Positions 6,966-15,418 of a DNA stretch of 64,000 nucleotides are shown here, piece by piece. The position numbers and the translations under genes were made by a program. The notes under the pieces were generated by a model. That model made no database searches and was not told the DNA's origin. It worked only from the letters and a program-made list of their open reading frames with translations. Location of the stretch: the IMG/VR virus record IMGVR_UViG_3300007513_000004, positions 124,001 through 188,000 of that record. One strand, given 5' to 3'. The DNA is from a virus. Numbering within the stretch: position 1 is the stretch's first letter; each line of letters opens with the position of its first letter.

Positions 6966-8348
6966 TTAACTAAAGCCTAATTCATCATATGTGTAGTGAA
7001 TAATGCGGGTCTCTGAATCGACCGTTTTTAAGTTTATTGGCCCACCCCAAACATCGTGGACATATCCCATAACCATTTCTAAATGTTTGACATCCAAAGT
7101 TCCAACATCTACACTGGCATGCTCCAACTGTAAAATTCCATCTTCAACGCCAACAATACAAATGAGAGGGGCTCTATAATTATAGAGATCTTTTATTATT
7201 GTTTCTTTGATAAAATCCAACTCTGTTCCAATTACCTCAATGGCGTCAATTCCATTTGCAGCCTTTATTTGCTTAAAGGAAAAAAGCTTAAGATCTTTTG
7301 CCAAATCTTCTGTTAAATAATTTCTTATAAAAGAGATATCATCTTCATCTGCAACTATTTGATATATTTTCTGAAAACCATTAATTTCAGATTCTCCATT
7401 TTTATGCTTTTCGTCCCATTCTTCTCGTATTTTTGTAAATATTGAAAAACCTAAAAAGTAAGGGTTTATATTAAGATGATTCGATCCTGGTTGAACTACT
7501 TTTTCATGAATTTTACAAAAGTCAAGATATTCATGCTCTTCAACACAGCCTAGTTTTAACATAATCTCCGCATGAACAAAGCTTGCAAATCCTTCATTCA
7601 TTATCTTGGTCATATATTGAGGATAAAAATAATAAGACTCTTGTCTTATTATCTCTAAAATATCTTTCTGCCAAGGCTCCAAGACTCTCGAATAATTAAC
7701 CAAAAACCAAATAATATCAAACTCTTGAGACGGTGGAAAACCACTTTCTGCAGGAACCTCTTTGTATGAAAAATCATGTGTTCCAAAAACATCATCAAAT
7801 TCATCAAAACTTGTTTTTTTAAAATGTTTTTCGCCCTTTTTATACCTAGCTCTATTTGGCCCTTTATGCCAATCTATATGTTTGTCTAAAGCAAATCCGA
7901 TGTCCATAACTTTTTCAACTGTTTCAATTCCATACTTTTGTATATACTCCTCTATCCTCTGAGCCCTCTCGGCTGCATGATATACCATCTTGTTATCAGT
8001 TTGTTTGAATAAAAAATTATTTTTAAAAAAGTGAACATGACCAACGACATGCGCTGATACCATGGTGTTTGCTATGTCTGAATTTGTATCCAACAAGAAT
8101 GCATAAGATGGGTCGTTATTAAGTACAACTTCATAAATCTTTGAAAAACCCATTTCTCCTTGCATTTTTTGATATTCATATGATTGCCCATAACTCCAGT
8201 GTCTAGCACGAGTAGGGAGGCCATAACTGATTACTTCTAACATTGTTTCTTGCGGAACAACCTCATAATTTATTGGATAATAATCCAACTCCATATCATC
8301 TGCTATTTGTTCAATTTCTACAACTCTGTCTTTCAATAACTGATTCAC
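6966..8348 (-). CDS. SpoVR/YcgB-family protein
   Basis: The 460-residue product matches the SpoVR family along its length: N-terminal part with DMELDYYP and Tyr/Trp-rich RHWSYGQSYE, the His-rich SAHVVGHVHFFKNN segment, and NEGFASFVHAEIM in the middle. The family is linked to cortex formation in Bacillus spores and is present as YcgB in enterobacteria that do not sporulate; its biochemistry is not established. Length is close to the bacterial proteins. It starts with GTG at 8346-8348, with AGAGG 6 bases upstream, one base after the YhbH-like stop. It is the last gene of the PrkA-YhbH-SpoVR set, in the same order often seen in bacteria. It appears complete. Confidence 0.92.
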   Translation of the reverse strand: MNQLLKDRVVEIEQIADDMELDYYPINYEVVPQETMLEVISYGLPTRARHWSYGQSYEYQKMQGEMGFSKIYEVVLNNDPSYAFLLDTNSDIANTMVSAHVVGHVHFFKNNFLFKQTDNKMVYHAAERAQRIEEYIQKYGIETVEKVMDIGFALDKHIDWHKGPNRARYKKGEKHFKKTSFDEFDDVFGTHDFSYKEVPAESGFPPSQEFDIIWFLVNYSRVLEPWQKDILEIIRQESYYFYPQYMTKIMNEGFASFVHAEIMLKLGCVEEHEYLDFCKIHEKVVQPGSNHLNINPYFLGFSIFTKIREEWDEKHKNGESEINGFQKIYQIVADEDDISFIRNYLTEDLAKDLKLFSFKQIKAANGIDAIEVIGTELDFIKETIIKDLYNYRAPLICIVGVEDGILQLEHASVDVGTLDVKHLEMVMGYVHDVWGGPINLKTVDSETRIIHYTYDELGFS

Positions 8349-8349
8349 A

Positions 8350-9543
8350 CTACACCTCTATCTGCTCTTTTGATCTGCTGTCAATATTGAAAAATGCCTT
8401 AAGAGCATCAAATACTTCTTCTCTAGACTTTATAACTATAGATACAAACCTAGTTCTCTTTATGTTTTTACTTAAAATTGACGAAAGCCTATTTTCTTCA
8501 TTCATCCACGGGCTAAAATCTCCATTTGGAGCTATTTCCCCATACCCAATAGCTCTAACCATTGGCAATAACTTTTTAACAAACTCTAAGGCACGCAAAT
8601 TATCCTCCCCCCAATTGTCACCATCACTAAATTCAAAAACATAATTATTCCAAGATGATGGGGGATGATTTGCCTGAATATGTTCATAAGCTAACTCAAA
8701 TGCCGTACTGCAAAGAGTTCCTCCAGAATTTGATACTTTAAAAAACTCCTGCTCATTAACTATAAACGCCCTTGCGTCGTGTGCAATAAATATTAACGAA
8801 ATATTTTTATATCTTCTCTTAAGAAACTGAACCATCCAAAAGTAAAAACTCTTTGCAATATAAGTCTTCTCTTGACTCATGGATCCGCTGCGATCCATCA
8901 TCAAGTAAACTGCCGCATTTGAATGATATTCTTTATTTGTTTCCCAATTTCTATATCTTAAATCATTTTCGTTAATTCCGCCAATCTTTGCATTGCCTTT
9001 TGCTGCATTTCTTTTTAAATTTTCAAAAAGAGTTTTCTTGATATCTATATTTGGAAATATACCCTTTTTCTCTATAGAGGATAAATCTTCAGTTTCCACT
9101 TCTATAGCCGAACTTTTATCTGGCTCCATCCAAGGGAGGTTTAGCTCTTCCAGCAAAATATCAACTATCTCATCGATAGTAACTTCTGCATCGAAAACTG
9201 CCTCACCCTCTTTGTCTCCAGGCTTATCTCCTTCGGGCTTCTTCTCGCCTCTTTTTCTAAGTCGAAACTTATCCCCAGGCTTGACATCAATCCCTTGACC
9301 AGTTTTGTCTTTATTTTTTAGCTTTCCATATTTAAACTTATATCTGTCTAAAAAACGTATAGGTATTTTAATCTTTTTATCACCATCTGATGTGATGATA
9401 TTATATTCCGTTATAAGGTCTTTGCCATTTTTTCTTATGGCATCATTTATAAGCTTCTTATGCCTATCGGAATCTCGCTTGCCCCTTTGCTTGAGCTTCC
9501 AGATATCCGATAAGCTTTTTTGCGCTTTCGGTGTATTGGACAT
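8350..9543 (-). CDS. YhbH/YeaH-family protein (DUF444) with VWA-like domain
   Basis: The 397-residue product has a charged, disordered N-terminal half (rich in Lys, Glu, Gly and Pro around 85-115). It then has a von Willebrand A-like domain from about 210 with the metal site DRSGSMS and a conserved SNSGGT segment. This is the DUF444 family (YhbH in Bacillus, YeaH in E. coli), known as the partner encoded next to PrkA kinase. VWA domains usually hold protein partners through a metal ion. The start ATG is preceded by AGAGG and lies one base after the PrkA stop, so translation is coupled. It appears complete, with its metal-binding residues intact. Confidence 0.92.
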   Translation of the reverse strand: MSNTPKAQKSLSDIWKLKQRGKRDSDRHKKLINDAIRKNGKDLITEYNIITSDGDKKIKIPIRFLDRYKFKYGKLKNKDKTGQGIDVKPGDKFRLRKRGEKKPEGDKPGDKEGEAVFDAEVTIDEIVDILLEELNLPWMEPDKSSAIEVETEDLSSIEKKGIFPNIDIKKTLFENLKRNAAKGNAKIGGINENDLRYRNWETNKEYHSNAAVYLMMDRSGSMSQEKTYIAKSFYFWMVQFLKRRYKNISLIFIAHDARAFIVNEQEFFKVSNSGGTLCSTAFELAYEHIQANHPPSSWNNYVFEFSDGDNWGEDNLRALEFVKKLLPMVRAIGYGEIAPNGDFSPWMNEENRLSSILSKNIKRTRFVSIVIKSREEVFDALKAFFNIDSRSKEQIEV

Positions 9544-9544
9544 C

Positions 9545-11464
9545 TCAGCCTCTTGCCATTAACGAGCTTACATACCTTAATAATTTGTTTGCACTTGTTG
9601 CTGTATAATTATACTTTTCGCACAAAGTATTAATTACAACATTTATTCTCTTAAGCTCTTCCTCGTCTGGATTTCTTGCGCTTACAGTTAAACGGATAAC
9701 GTCTTGTCTTTCATCGAAGAGTTGTCTCTCAAGCGCTTCACGTAACTTTGGATGATTTTTATAGTTATAAGCTCCATCGCCAGATTTTGCAGATCTTAAC
9801 ATCTTTCTGTATATCTCTTGTCTAAAAGATTTCTTGCCGGACTCCGTAATTCCAACCTTCTCCTCAATGGATCTCATCAGTCTTTCGTTTGGCTCAACAT
9901 AATCTCCCCACTCATCTTCAATCGTTGTTCCATCAAGAGATGCGCCAACATGGTCCATATAATTATTAAGAAGACTTTGAACCTCTTCTTCAAAATTAAC
10001 GAAGAATGCTTTTTGAACTTCATTTCTTGCAATTTTGCTATACTCCTCTATAACTGAGGTTAATATATTTTCAAGCTTCTCTATGGCTTTGGGGTCTAAT
10101 TTTGGATTACTTGCAAATCCGTCTCTAATAGATCTTATTATATCAACTGGAGTAATGCAGTTTGCGCCATCTTCGGCCAAAGTTGATGAAATCCTATTTA
10201 TAATATATCTTGGAGATATTCCCGTCATGCCTTCTGAATCAAATTCTTTTCTAAGAAGGGGAACGTCTGATTGTGAAAAACCCTCAACCTCTTCTTCGTT
10301 GTATAAGCGCATTTTGCTCATTACGGATAAGCCTTCATGCTTTGAATCTTTAAGCCTAGAAAGTACAGCAAACATAGCTGCGCAATAAAGAGTATATGGC
10401 GCTATATGCACACCCTCAAAGGTTGCTTGGCCTATTAACTTTTCATATATCTTAACTTCTTCATTTACACTTAAATTATATGGAATCTTTATGACAATAA
10501 TTCTATCGTGCAAAGCTTCCATCTCGTCTTTGGCTAAAAATCTTTTATATTCTGTTTCATTTGTATGTGCTAGTAAAAATTCATCTGCATAAATGAAGGG
10601 ATAGCGTCCTGTTTTTATATTCTTTTCTTGAGCCAGTGTTAGTAAGACATATAAGAATTTTTGATCAACCTTTAACATCTCAACAAATTCCATAAGCCCT
10701 CTGTTGGCTATGTTCAACTCTCCATCAAACCTATACGCCCTCGGGTCTGACTCTGAACCAAATTCTCCAATTTTACTCAAGTCCATTGACCCGACAAGCT
10801 CTGAAATGTCTTGGCTTTTCTTATCCGATGGAACGAAGGTGCCTATCCCAACTCTTGACTGTTCAGAAAAACACACCCTGCTTACAGGTAGCTCTAAAAA
10901 GTCTCCATCATGATTCTCTTTCAGCATCAACTCCATATAGGGGCTTAATTGGCCATCTATTTTGATCCCATAATCACTCAAAAACTGACCTCTCAATTTA
11001 TGCGGAATCGCACAAAGAGGGTCTTCAAACATTGGAGAATCTTTTAGACAATATACTGTTCCATCGTCTGTTCTGGTAAACTCTTCAAGCCCTCTCTTTA
11101 GCAATACGGCCAATTGAGATTTTCCAGATGATGTAGGTCCATACAAAAGAAGTATTCTTCTAGAAACTTCGCTCCCTGCTGCAGCGGCTCGTAAGTATGA
11201 CATTATTTCGCCAATTGATTCATTAATTCCAAATAAATCATTTGCAAAGAAAGAATATTCTTCAATATCTCCATCCTCACCCCTTACAATTCCAGCACTC
11301 TCAATCATCCTTAAGGTTCTTGAGTGCGCATTCATATGAATCTCTGGCTTCTTAATAACAAGATTAATATAATCTCGAAGAGTGCCCTCCCACTTCAAAG
11401 ACGTTGTCTCCTCTATGTGTTCATCTAAGGACTTAAAGAGTTTTGTAGTATTCTTTTTTGGCAT
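9545..11464 (-). CDS. prkA: PrkA/YeaG-family serine protein kinase
   Basis: The 639-residue product is close to the size of bacterial PrkA. It starts with the PrkA AAA-type ATPase region: Walker A GPTSSGKS near residue 110 and ADEFLLAHTNE near 300. The C-terminal section, from about residue 440, holds the kinase-like part. In Bacillus PrkA acts in sporulation and in E. coli YeaG acts in stationary-phase and nitrogen-stress responses; kinase activity has been reported, and an ATP-dependent protease role has also been proposed. Its ATG overlaps the stop of the upstream zinc-ribbon gene (TAATG), with GGAG upstream. YhbH- and SpoVR-like genes follow without a gap. No truncation is seen. Confidence 0.93.
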   Translation of the reverse strand: MPKKNTTKLFKSLDEHIEETTSLKWEGTLRDYINLVIKKPEIHMNAHSRTLRMIESAGIVRGEDGDIEEYSFFANDLFGINESIGEIMSYLRAAAAGSEVSRRILLLYGPTSSGKSQLAVLLKRGLEEFTRTDDGTVYCLKDSPMFEDPLCAIPHKLRGQFLSDYGIKIDGQLSPYMELMLKENHDGDFLELPVSRVCFSEQSRVGIGTFVPSDKKSQDISELVGSMDLSKIGEFGSESDPRAYRFDGELNIANRGLMEFVEMLKVDQKFLYVLLTLAQEKNIKTGRYPFIYADEFLLAHTNETEYKRFLAKDEMEALHDRIIVIKIPYNLSVNEEVKIYEKLIGQATFEGVHIAPYTLYCAAMFAVLSRLKDSKHEGLSVMSKMRLYNEEEVEGFSQSDVPLLRKEFDSEGMTGISPRYIINRISSTLAEDGANCITPVDIIRSIRDGFASNPKLDPKAIEKLENILTSVIEEYSKIARNEVQKAFFVNFEEEVQSLLNNYMDHVGASLDGTTIEDEWGDYVEPNERLMRSIEEKVGITESGKKSFRQEIYRKMLRSAKSGDGAYNYKNHPKLREALERQLFDERQDVIRLTVSARNPDEEELKRINVVINTLCEKYNYTATSANKLLRYVSSLMARG

Positions 11465-11754
11465 TATAAGGTTTCTCCATATACATCTAATATAGCTTTT
11501 GTATCACCTAACTTTATTTTATTAACAATCTTTCTAGCTTCTTCTTTGGCATCAGCCAATATTTCTTCTTTACCCTTTGATATCTTACTAGATGAAGAAT
11601 TAAATATTCTAATAAATTTAGATACAGTATCACATTTTTTACATTTTTGATCATATAACACATCTTTATTCTCTAAAGATAAATAATCTGATATAGACAT
11701 AGTTATAGACTCCTCCGTATCACACTTTCCACATTTAAAATTATACTTAGCCAT
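11464..11754 (-). CDS. Zinc-ribbon protein, 96 aa
   Basis: Two CxxC knuckles (CGKC near residue 8 and CKKC near 38) at the N-terminus form a likely zinc ribbon resembling the FmdB/CxxC regulatory type. A Lys/Glu-rich helix follows. Such proteins often bind nucleic acid or act as small regulators, but the role here is unknown. The ATG has AGG 9 bases upstream and overlaps the end of the preceding small gene by 8 bases. Its stop overlaps the PrkA start, so it belongs to the transcript that makes the PrkA set. Confidence 0.65.
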   Translation of the reverse strand: MAKYNFKCGKCDTEESITMSISDYLSLENKDVLYDQKCKKCDTVSKFIRIFNSSSSKISKGKEEILADAKEEARKIVNKIKLGDTKAILDVYGETL

Positions 11755-11944
11755 CTATACTACCTGATATATTACTAGTAAAGAAAACTTCATCACCATC
11801 AAACTTTAATTGACCAGAGAGAGATAAATCTCTTAAAATCTTCTTTTTAAATTTATTATCAGTAATAAAAATGACTATCTCCATATCATTTGACTCTGAA
11901 TCATATTTTATATTTTTTATTTTTCCAACATTTTTTTCCAACAT
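11747..11944 (-). CDS. Hypothetical protein, 65 aa
   Basis: No family is recognised. The sequence alternates short hydrophobic and charged stretches (MEIVIFITDNKFKKK), suggesting a small beta-rich domain. GAGG lies about 10 bases before the ATG. It lies between the 108-residue unknown and the zinc-ribbon gene, with a 2-base gap and an 8-base overlap, so it is co-translated with them. Confidence 0.5.
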   Translation of the reverse strand: MLEKNVGKIKNIKYDSESNDMEIVIFITDNKFKKKILRDLSLSGQLKFDGDEVFFTSNISGSIDG

Positions 11945-11946
11945 TT

Positions 11947-12273
11947 CTATATACCCTCTAAAGCTTTTACAATATGAGGATTGGGTCTGTTTGCTAAAAA
12001 TAACAAATCTGATTTATCTATTTTTGTTAAATTTTCTATCATATAAAATGGTACAGACAAAACAGGCGCTTCAACCTTATCTTTGTCAGAAAAGAATTGT
12101 TCAAGAGGAAGAACGTCTATAAAGCATTGAGATTTACTAACCTGTATAACAAGATATCTCGCCTCTTGGTTCTCCCAGATTGTACTCATTGAAACAATAT
12201 CTTTCGATCTTATCTTGGCCACTTTTTCTTTATAATTCATACCTTCATCTACAAGCTTTGCATCAAATATCAT
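11947..12273 (-). CDS. Hypothetical protein, 108 aa
   Basis: The ATG at 12271-12273 is chosen because GGAG lies 6 bases upstream; it overlaps the last codons of the DnaB-like gene by 11 bases. A longer frame extends upstream but only reads through the helicase gene. The product starts MIFDAKLVDEGMNYKEK and has a strand-rich middle (YLVIQVSKSQCFIDVL). No domain is recognised. Position straight after the helicase suggests a replication-linked role, which is only inference. Confidence 0.55.
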   Translation of the reverse strand: MIFDAKLVDEGMNYKEKVAKIRSKDIVSMSTIWENQEARYLVIQVSKSQCFIDVLPLEQFFSDKDKVEAPVLSVPFYMIENLTKIDKSDLLFLANRPNPHIVKALEGI

Positions 12274-13630
12274 TCTCGTCTCCAAACTCTTCTGCCCAAT
12301 CATCTGGAAACTTCTCAATGCGAGATTTATCAAAAGCTTTCTTTAAAGACACCTTACCTTTTGCCCCGTCTCTATTCTTAACTATATGAATCTCCATATC
12401 CTCTCTCAAGTCTTCATCTTCTCTATTTCCAATTATCAAAACAATAGCAGCATTATCACCAATCATTTTGCTTCTACCAAGATCCTCCAAGCTAACATCA
12501 TCCATCCGCTTTCCGCTTGTCTTTTTTTGAGCAGCCTTTCTTTGGGCCGCCGTAACTACCGGCAAATCTTTCTTTCTGCAAAATTCATGCAATTCTTCAG
12601 AAACCTTACCGACATCCAGCCAATCTGTATTGGACCTTCCAAGGGTTGGTTTCATTAACTGCAGATAATCAATAAATATAGCATCAGGCTTAAATACTCC
12701 AAGTATAGTTTCATACTTAGCCTCGATCTCACCCATTGTTGTTCCGCGAGGCATATCAAGTATGTAAAACTTCTTATCGTGGCCTTCTTGGAACTTTAAA
12801 CACCTACCCCACCTATCCTCTTCTTCGCTGGTCAGCTGGGCTCTCACTAGGCCTCTGTGCCTAATATTAGCAATGTTTGCATCAACCCGTTGTTCCAATT
12901 GTTCTTTGCTCATTTCAAGAGAGATAAACAATATATTTTTACCATCATCATATCCGGTCACGCCATCAGACGGTATATTGCTACCAAGCCAAGCATTGAC
13001 CGCTATATTCATCATCAACAAAGACTTGCCCGATGAACTAGCTCCTCCGATAACTAACATTTCAGAATTTTTAACACCCCAGGTATAGTCGTCAAGCTCT
13101 TGATATCCCGATAGAAAGCCCATAATTTGATCAGGATTCTCAGCTGTATATTTATACTGATTAACCCTGTCCGCAACAGACTCTGTTATGTCTCCTTCTG
13201 AAAACACATCTCTTCTGTATAGCCTTTCCGTCTTTGAGATGATCTTCTTAAGCTCATCGTTAAACTCCTTTACATCTTCATCCTCTTCTTCAATTTCTGA
13301 TGCCTTTTGAGCAAGACTTTCTATTAAATATTTATTATATCGTTCCTTTATTTCATCTACATAAAATCCTATTTCATTTTTTAAACATTCTTTATTAAGA
13401 ATAAAGTCTGCAAGATCTGAATTGCCACCCTCTTTGTCTAACAAGGACTTTAAAACCTTATAAGATGGTGGGGTCTTGTGTCTAGAGTAATATGTGTGCA
13501 AAACATCTAGTATTTCTTTATATTTTGGAAAAAATATAGACCTTAAAAGATCATATTCCACTTCTCTATAAATTTCATTTATATTTATAGAGCCTTGCAT
13601 CATCCAATTGATTATTTTTGCATCAAGCAT
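12263..13630 (-). CDS. DnaB-like replicative helicase
   Basis: The 455-residue product has an N-terminal helical domain (about 1-130) and a RecA-like C-terminal domain with Walker A GGASSSGKS, the ILFISLEMS segment, FIDYLQLM (Walker B) and SLEDLGRSKMIGDNA. This is the layout of the hexameric helicase that unwinds the phage fork. The start at 13630 is used because AGGAG lies 5 bases upstream; an upstream ATG at 13657 lies within the loader gene and lacks such a site. Its start overlaps the loader gene by 8 bases, as expected for a helicase made together with its loader. Confidence 0.92.
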   Translation of the reverse strand: MLDAKIINWMMQGSININEIYREVEYDLLRSIFFPKYKEILDVLHTYYSRHKTPPSYKVLKSLLDKEGGNSDLADFILNKECLKNEIGFYVDEIKERYNKYLIESLAQKASEIEEEDEDVKEFNDELKKIISKTERLYRRDVFSEGDITESVADRVNQYKYTAENPDQIMGFLSGYQELDDYTWGVKNSEMLVIGGASSSGKSLLMMNIAVNAWLGSNIPSDGVTGYDDGKNILFISLEMSKEQLEQRVDANIANIRHRGLVRAQLTSEEEDRWGRCLKFQEGHDKKFYILDMPRGTTMGEIEAKYETILGVFKPDAIFIDYLQLMKPTLGRSNTDWLDVGKVSEELHEFCRKKDLPVVTAAQRKAAQKKTSGKRMDDVSLEDLGRSKMIGDNAAIVLIIGNREDEDLREDMEIHIVKNRDGAKGKVSLKKAFDKSRIEKFPDDWAEEFGDENDI

Positions 13631-14300
13631 TCTTTCTCCTAAAATCCTTTCCGCCAATTACGAACAACTCCACATGATGACTTCTCAAAGATTTGAATGA
13701 TTTAGCAAAAAACCCTCCAAATATTTGGTCTACATCTTCATCATTAGAACAAAGAATGGTTGGAAGTTGGTTTTGAAATCTTGTACGCAAAACATATTCT
13801 AAAGAAGAGCCAAAAATCTGCTCAGCTTTATCGGATGGAAAAATCCAATGTGAACTAAATTCATCAATTACTAAAAAATCTTTATTTAATAATTCACTAT
13901 AATACTTAGCAGTATCTAGCTCTTTAGATAGCATATTGGCAACCACATCGGCCATTGTGGTGTAAAGCCCAGAGTAACCAGATGCAACAGCTCTTTTTAA
14001 CACACAACATGCCGTATAGGTCTTTCCCGTTCCAAGGCCGCCTGTGAACATAAATGATTTTCCACTATCATATAAATTATTTATGTTTTCTATTTTTGTT
14101 TTTACAAACTTCTTAAAGTTCGGATCACCTGCAAAGTCTTTGAAGGACAATTCCCAATATTCCACAGGAATATTTGACAAAGCATATCTGTCAAGCCTGG
14201 ATGCTTTGGACGAGCATGTGCCACAGCCCATACCGTCACAAGCCTTGCAAGACTCTTTTACCTTCTGCTTTACTCTGTCAATCTTAGTCTTTGGTATCAT
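13623..14300 (-). CDS. DnaC/DnaI-like helicase loader (AAA+ ATPase)
   Basis: The 225-residue product has a small N-terminal Cys cluster (CKACDGMGCGTC, about 19-30) that may bind zinc. An AAA+ domain follows with Walker A GGLGTGKT and Walker B FLVIDEF. This combination is typical of DnaC/DnaI-type proteins that place the replicative helicase on DNA. It overlaps the Sm-like gene upstream by 17 bases and the helicase downstream by 8 bases, which supports the functional pairing. The ribosome-binding site is weak, so it probably depends on translational coupling. Confidence 0.88.
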   Translation of the reverse strand: MIPKTKIDRVKQKVKESCKACDGMGCGTCSSKASRLDRYALSNIPVEYWELSFKDFAGDPNFKKFVKTKIENINNLYDSGKSFMFTGGLGTGKTYTACCVLKRAVASGYSGLYTTMADVVANMLSKELDTAKYYSELLNKDFLVIDEFSSHWIFPSDKAEQIFGSSLEYVLRTRFQNQLPTILCSNDEDVDQIFGGFFAKSFKSLRSHHVELFVIGGKDFRRKNA

Positions 14301-14754
14301 CTTCGCTTACTTTGAAATTTATACTTGTTTTATTTAAAGGCTCAATATCAGCCCCTGATTCATCAGATGAGGGTAAGGCATTTCCACCTGCAAAAAATAC
14401 AGACAAATCATTATCTTCCTCTTCTGGTATATTGCTTAATAACGCCCCCGGTATAGACATACTGGACTCATCATAAGATATGCTATTCATGGGGAAAGTG
14501 TCAGAAACAGAGTTGCCTCGCCTGCTTTCACCTGCCCTTTCAGAAGAGGAAGAGGCCGCCGCAAGCGGCATAGTCCTAGCGCTTTCTGACAGCAACAAAC
14601 AAGCGACCTTTTCCTTAAATACCATAAACAGATTTCCATCCTGCTCAACAGTAAACCTATTATCCTCAAAAGATTTTACTTCGCCCGTTATTTGCCACCC
14701 ACCATCTAAAAATAATGTAACAGTTTTTCCGACCAAACTTTCTTTACTATTCAT
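14284..14754 (-). CDS. Protein with N-terminal Sm/Hfq-like domain
   Basis: The first 55 of 156 residues follow the Sm fold pattern: VGKTVTLFLDGGWQITGEV (strands 1-2 with the Sm-type Gly), SFEDNRFTVEQ (strands 3-4) and LFMVFKEKVACL (strand 5), much like Hfq's xLxxGxxxxGxxxxxD and YKHAI positions. The remaining 100 residues are Ser/Glu-rich and look disordered. If it forms a ring it could bind RNA or single-stranded DNA. A GGAG site precedes the ATG, which overlaps the upstream stop as ATGA. The replication context favours a nucleic-acid role, but the assignment rests on pattern only. Confidence 0.55.
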   Translation of the reverse strand: MNSKESLVGKTVTLFLDGGWQITGEVKSFEDNRFTVEQDGNLFMVFKEKVACLLLSESARTMPLAAASSSSERAGESRRGNSVSDTFPMNSISYDESSMSIPGALLSNIPEEEDNDLSVFFAGGNALPSSDESGADIEPLNKTSINFKVSEDDTKD

Positions 14755-15350
14755 ATTAACTCCAATTCCTTAGCTTTATCTAAAAATAAAAATTCTGTAG
14801 AACTATTAGATAAATTATAAAACTCATAATACTTCTTGACCATCTTAATATCCTCTACTTCCTCAACCTGATGAAGATCAAATATCTTGGGAACATTATC
14901 TTTAGACCAATTCAAAAGAGTATTCATCTTTGTCTTGTTGAGATTCTTCGAAAGATAAGAACTATACATTCTTTCAAACTCATTTATCATTGATGGCATT
15001 AAAAATATTTGAGTACCAGTTACAGATCTTTCCCCTCTTCTGAACTTATAATCAAACATCCAATTTATATAATTATAAATTTTTACAATTATCTCTTCTT
15101 TACTCTTCTTTTTTTCATCAGACGAAAGGTTGTCATACCCTTCTGGCGCAAGCACTTTAAATAATCTTGCAAAATCACGACTCTCCTTTCCCTTTCCCGG
15201 ATCACTCTTCCATCTAACAAGTCGAAATTTGACATCATTAGCTTTTTCATACTTATGACAGAAATATGCCATAAGGGTTATGTGATTCCATCGACTTTTA
15301 TCTTGGGAAATCCAATCTGAAATTTTTTGATAAAATTCATCCTGAGTCAT
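14751..15350 (-). CDS. Hypothetical protein in the replication block, 199 aa
   Basis: No family is recognised. The product is mainly helical and rich in Lys, Tyr and Trp (for example IYNYINWMFDYKFRRGE), which would suit a nucleic-acid or protein-binding role. A strong GGAGG site lies 9 bases before the ATG. It is the first gene after the 68-base gap behind the SF2 helicase. It is coupled by an ATGA overlap to the Sm-like gene and, through it, to the helicase loader. Confidence 0.6.
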   Translation of the reverse strand: MTQDEFYQKISDWISQDKSRWNHITLMAYFCHKYEKANDVKFRLVRWKSDPGKGKESRDFARLFKVLAPEGYDNLSSDEKKKSKEEIIVKIYNYINWMFDYKFRRGERSVTGTQIFLMPSMINEFERMYSSYLSKNLNKTKMNTLLNWSKDNVPKIFDLHQVEEVEDIKMVKKYYEFYNLSNSSTEFLFLDKAKELELI

Positions 15351-15418
15351 GATAAATCGCCTCCATGTAAATGGTACCTCTGCTATACAAACTTAACTAT
15401 TCAAATAAAAATATTATA

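Noticed and set aside
6966-11464. Bacterial chromosome fragment explaining the PrkA triad
   Set aside because: The genes overlap or touch phage genes on both sides, with the helicase and loader upstream, and no junction in composition is apparent by eye. A chimera would need read data to exclude.
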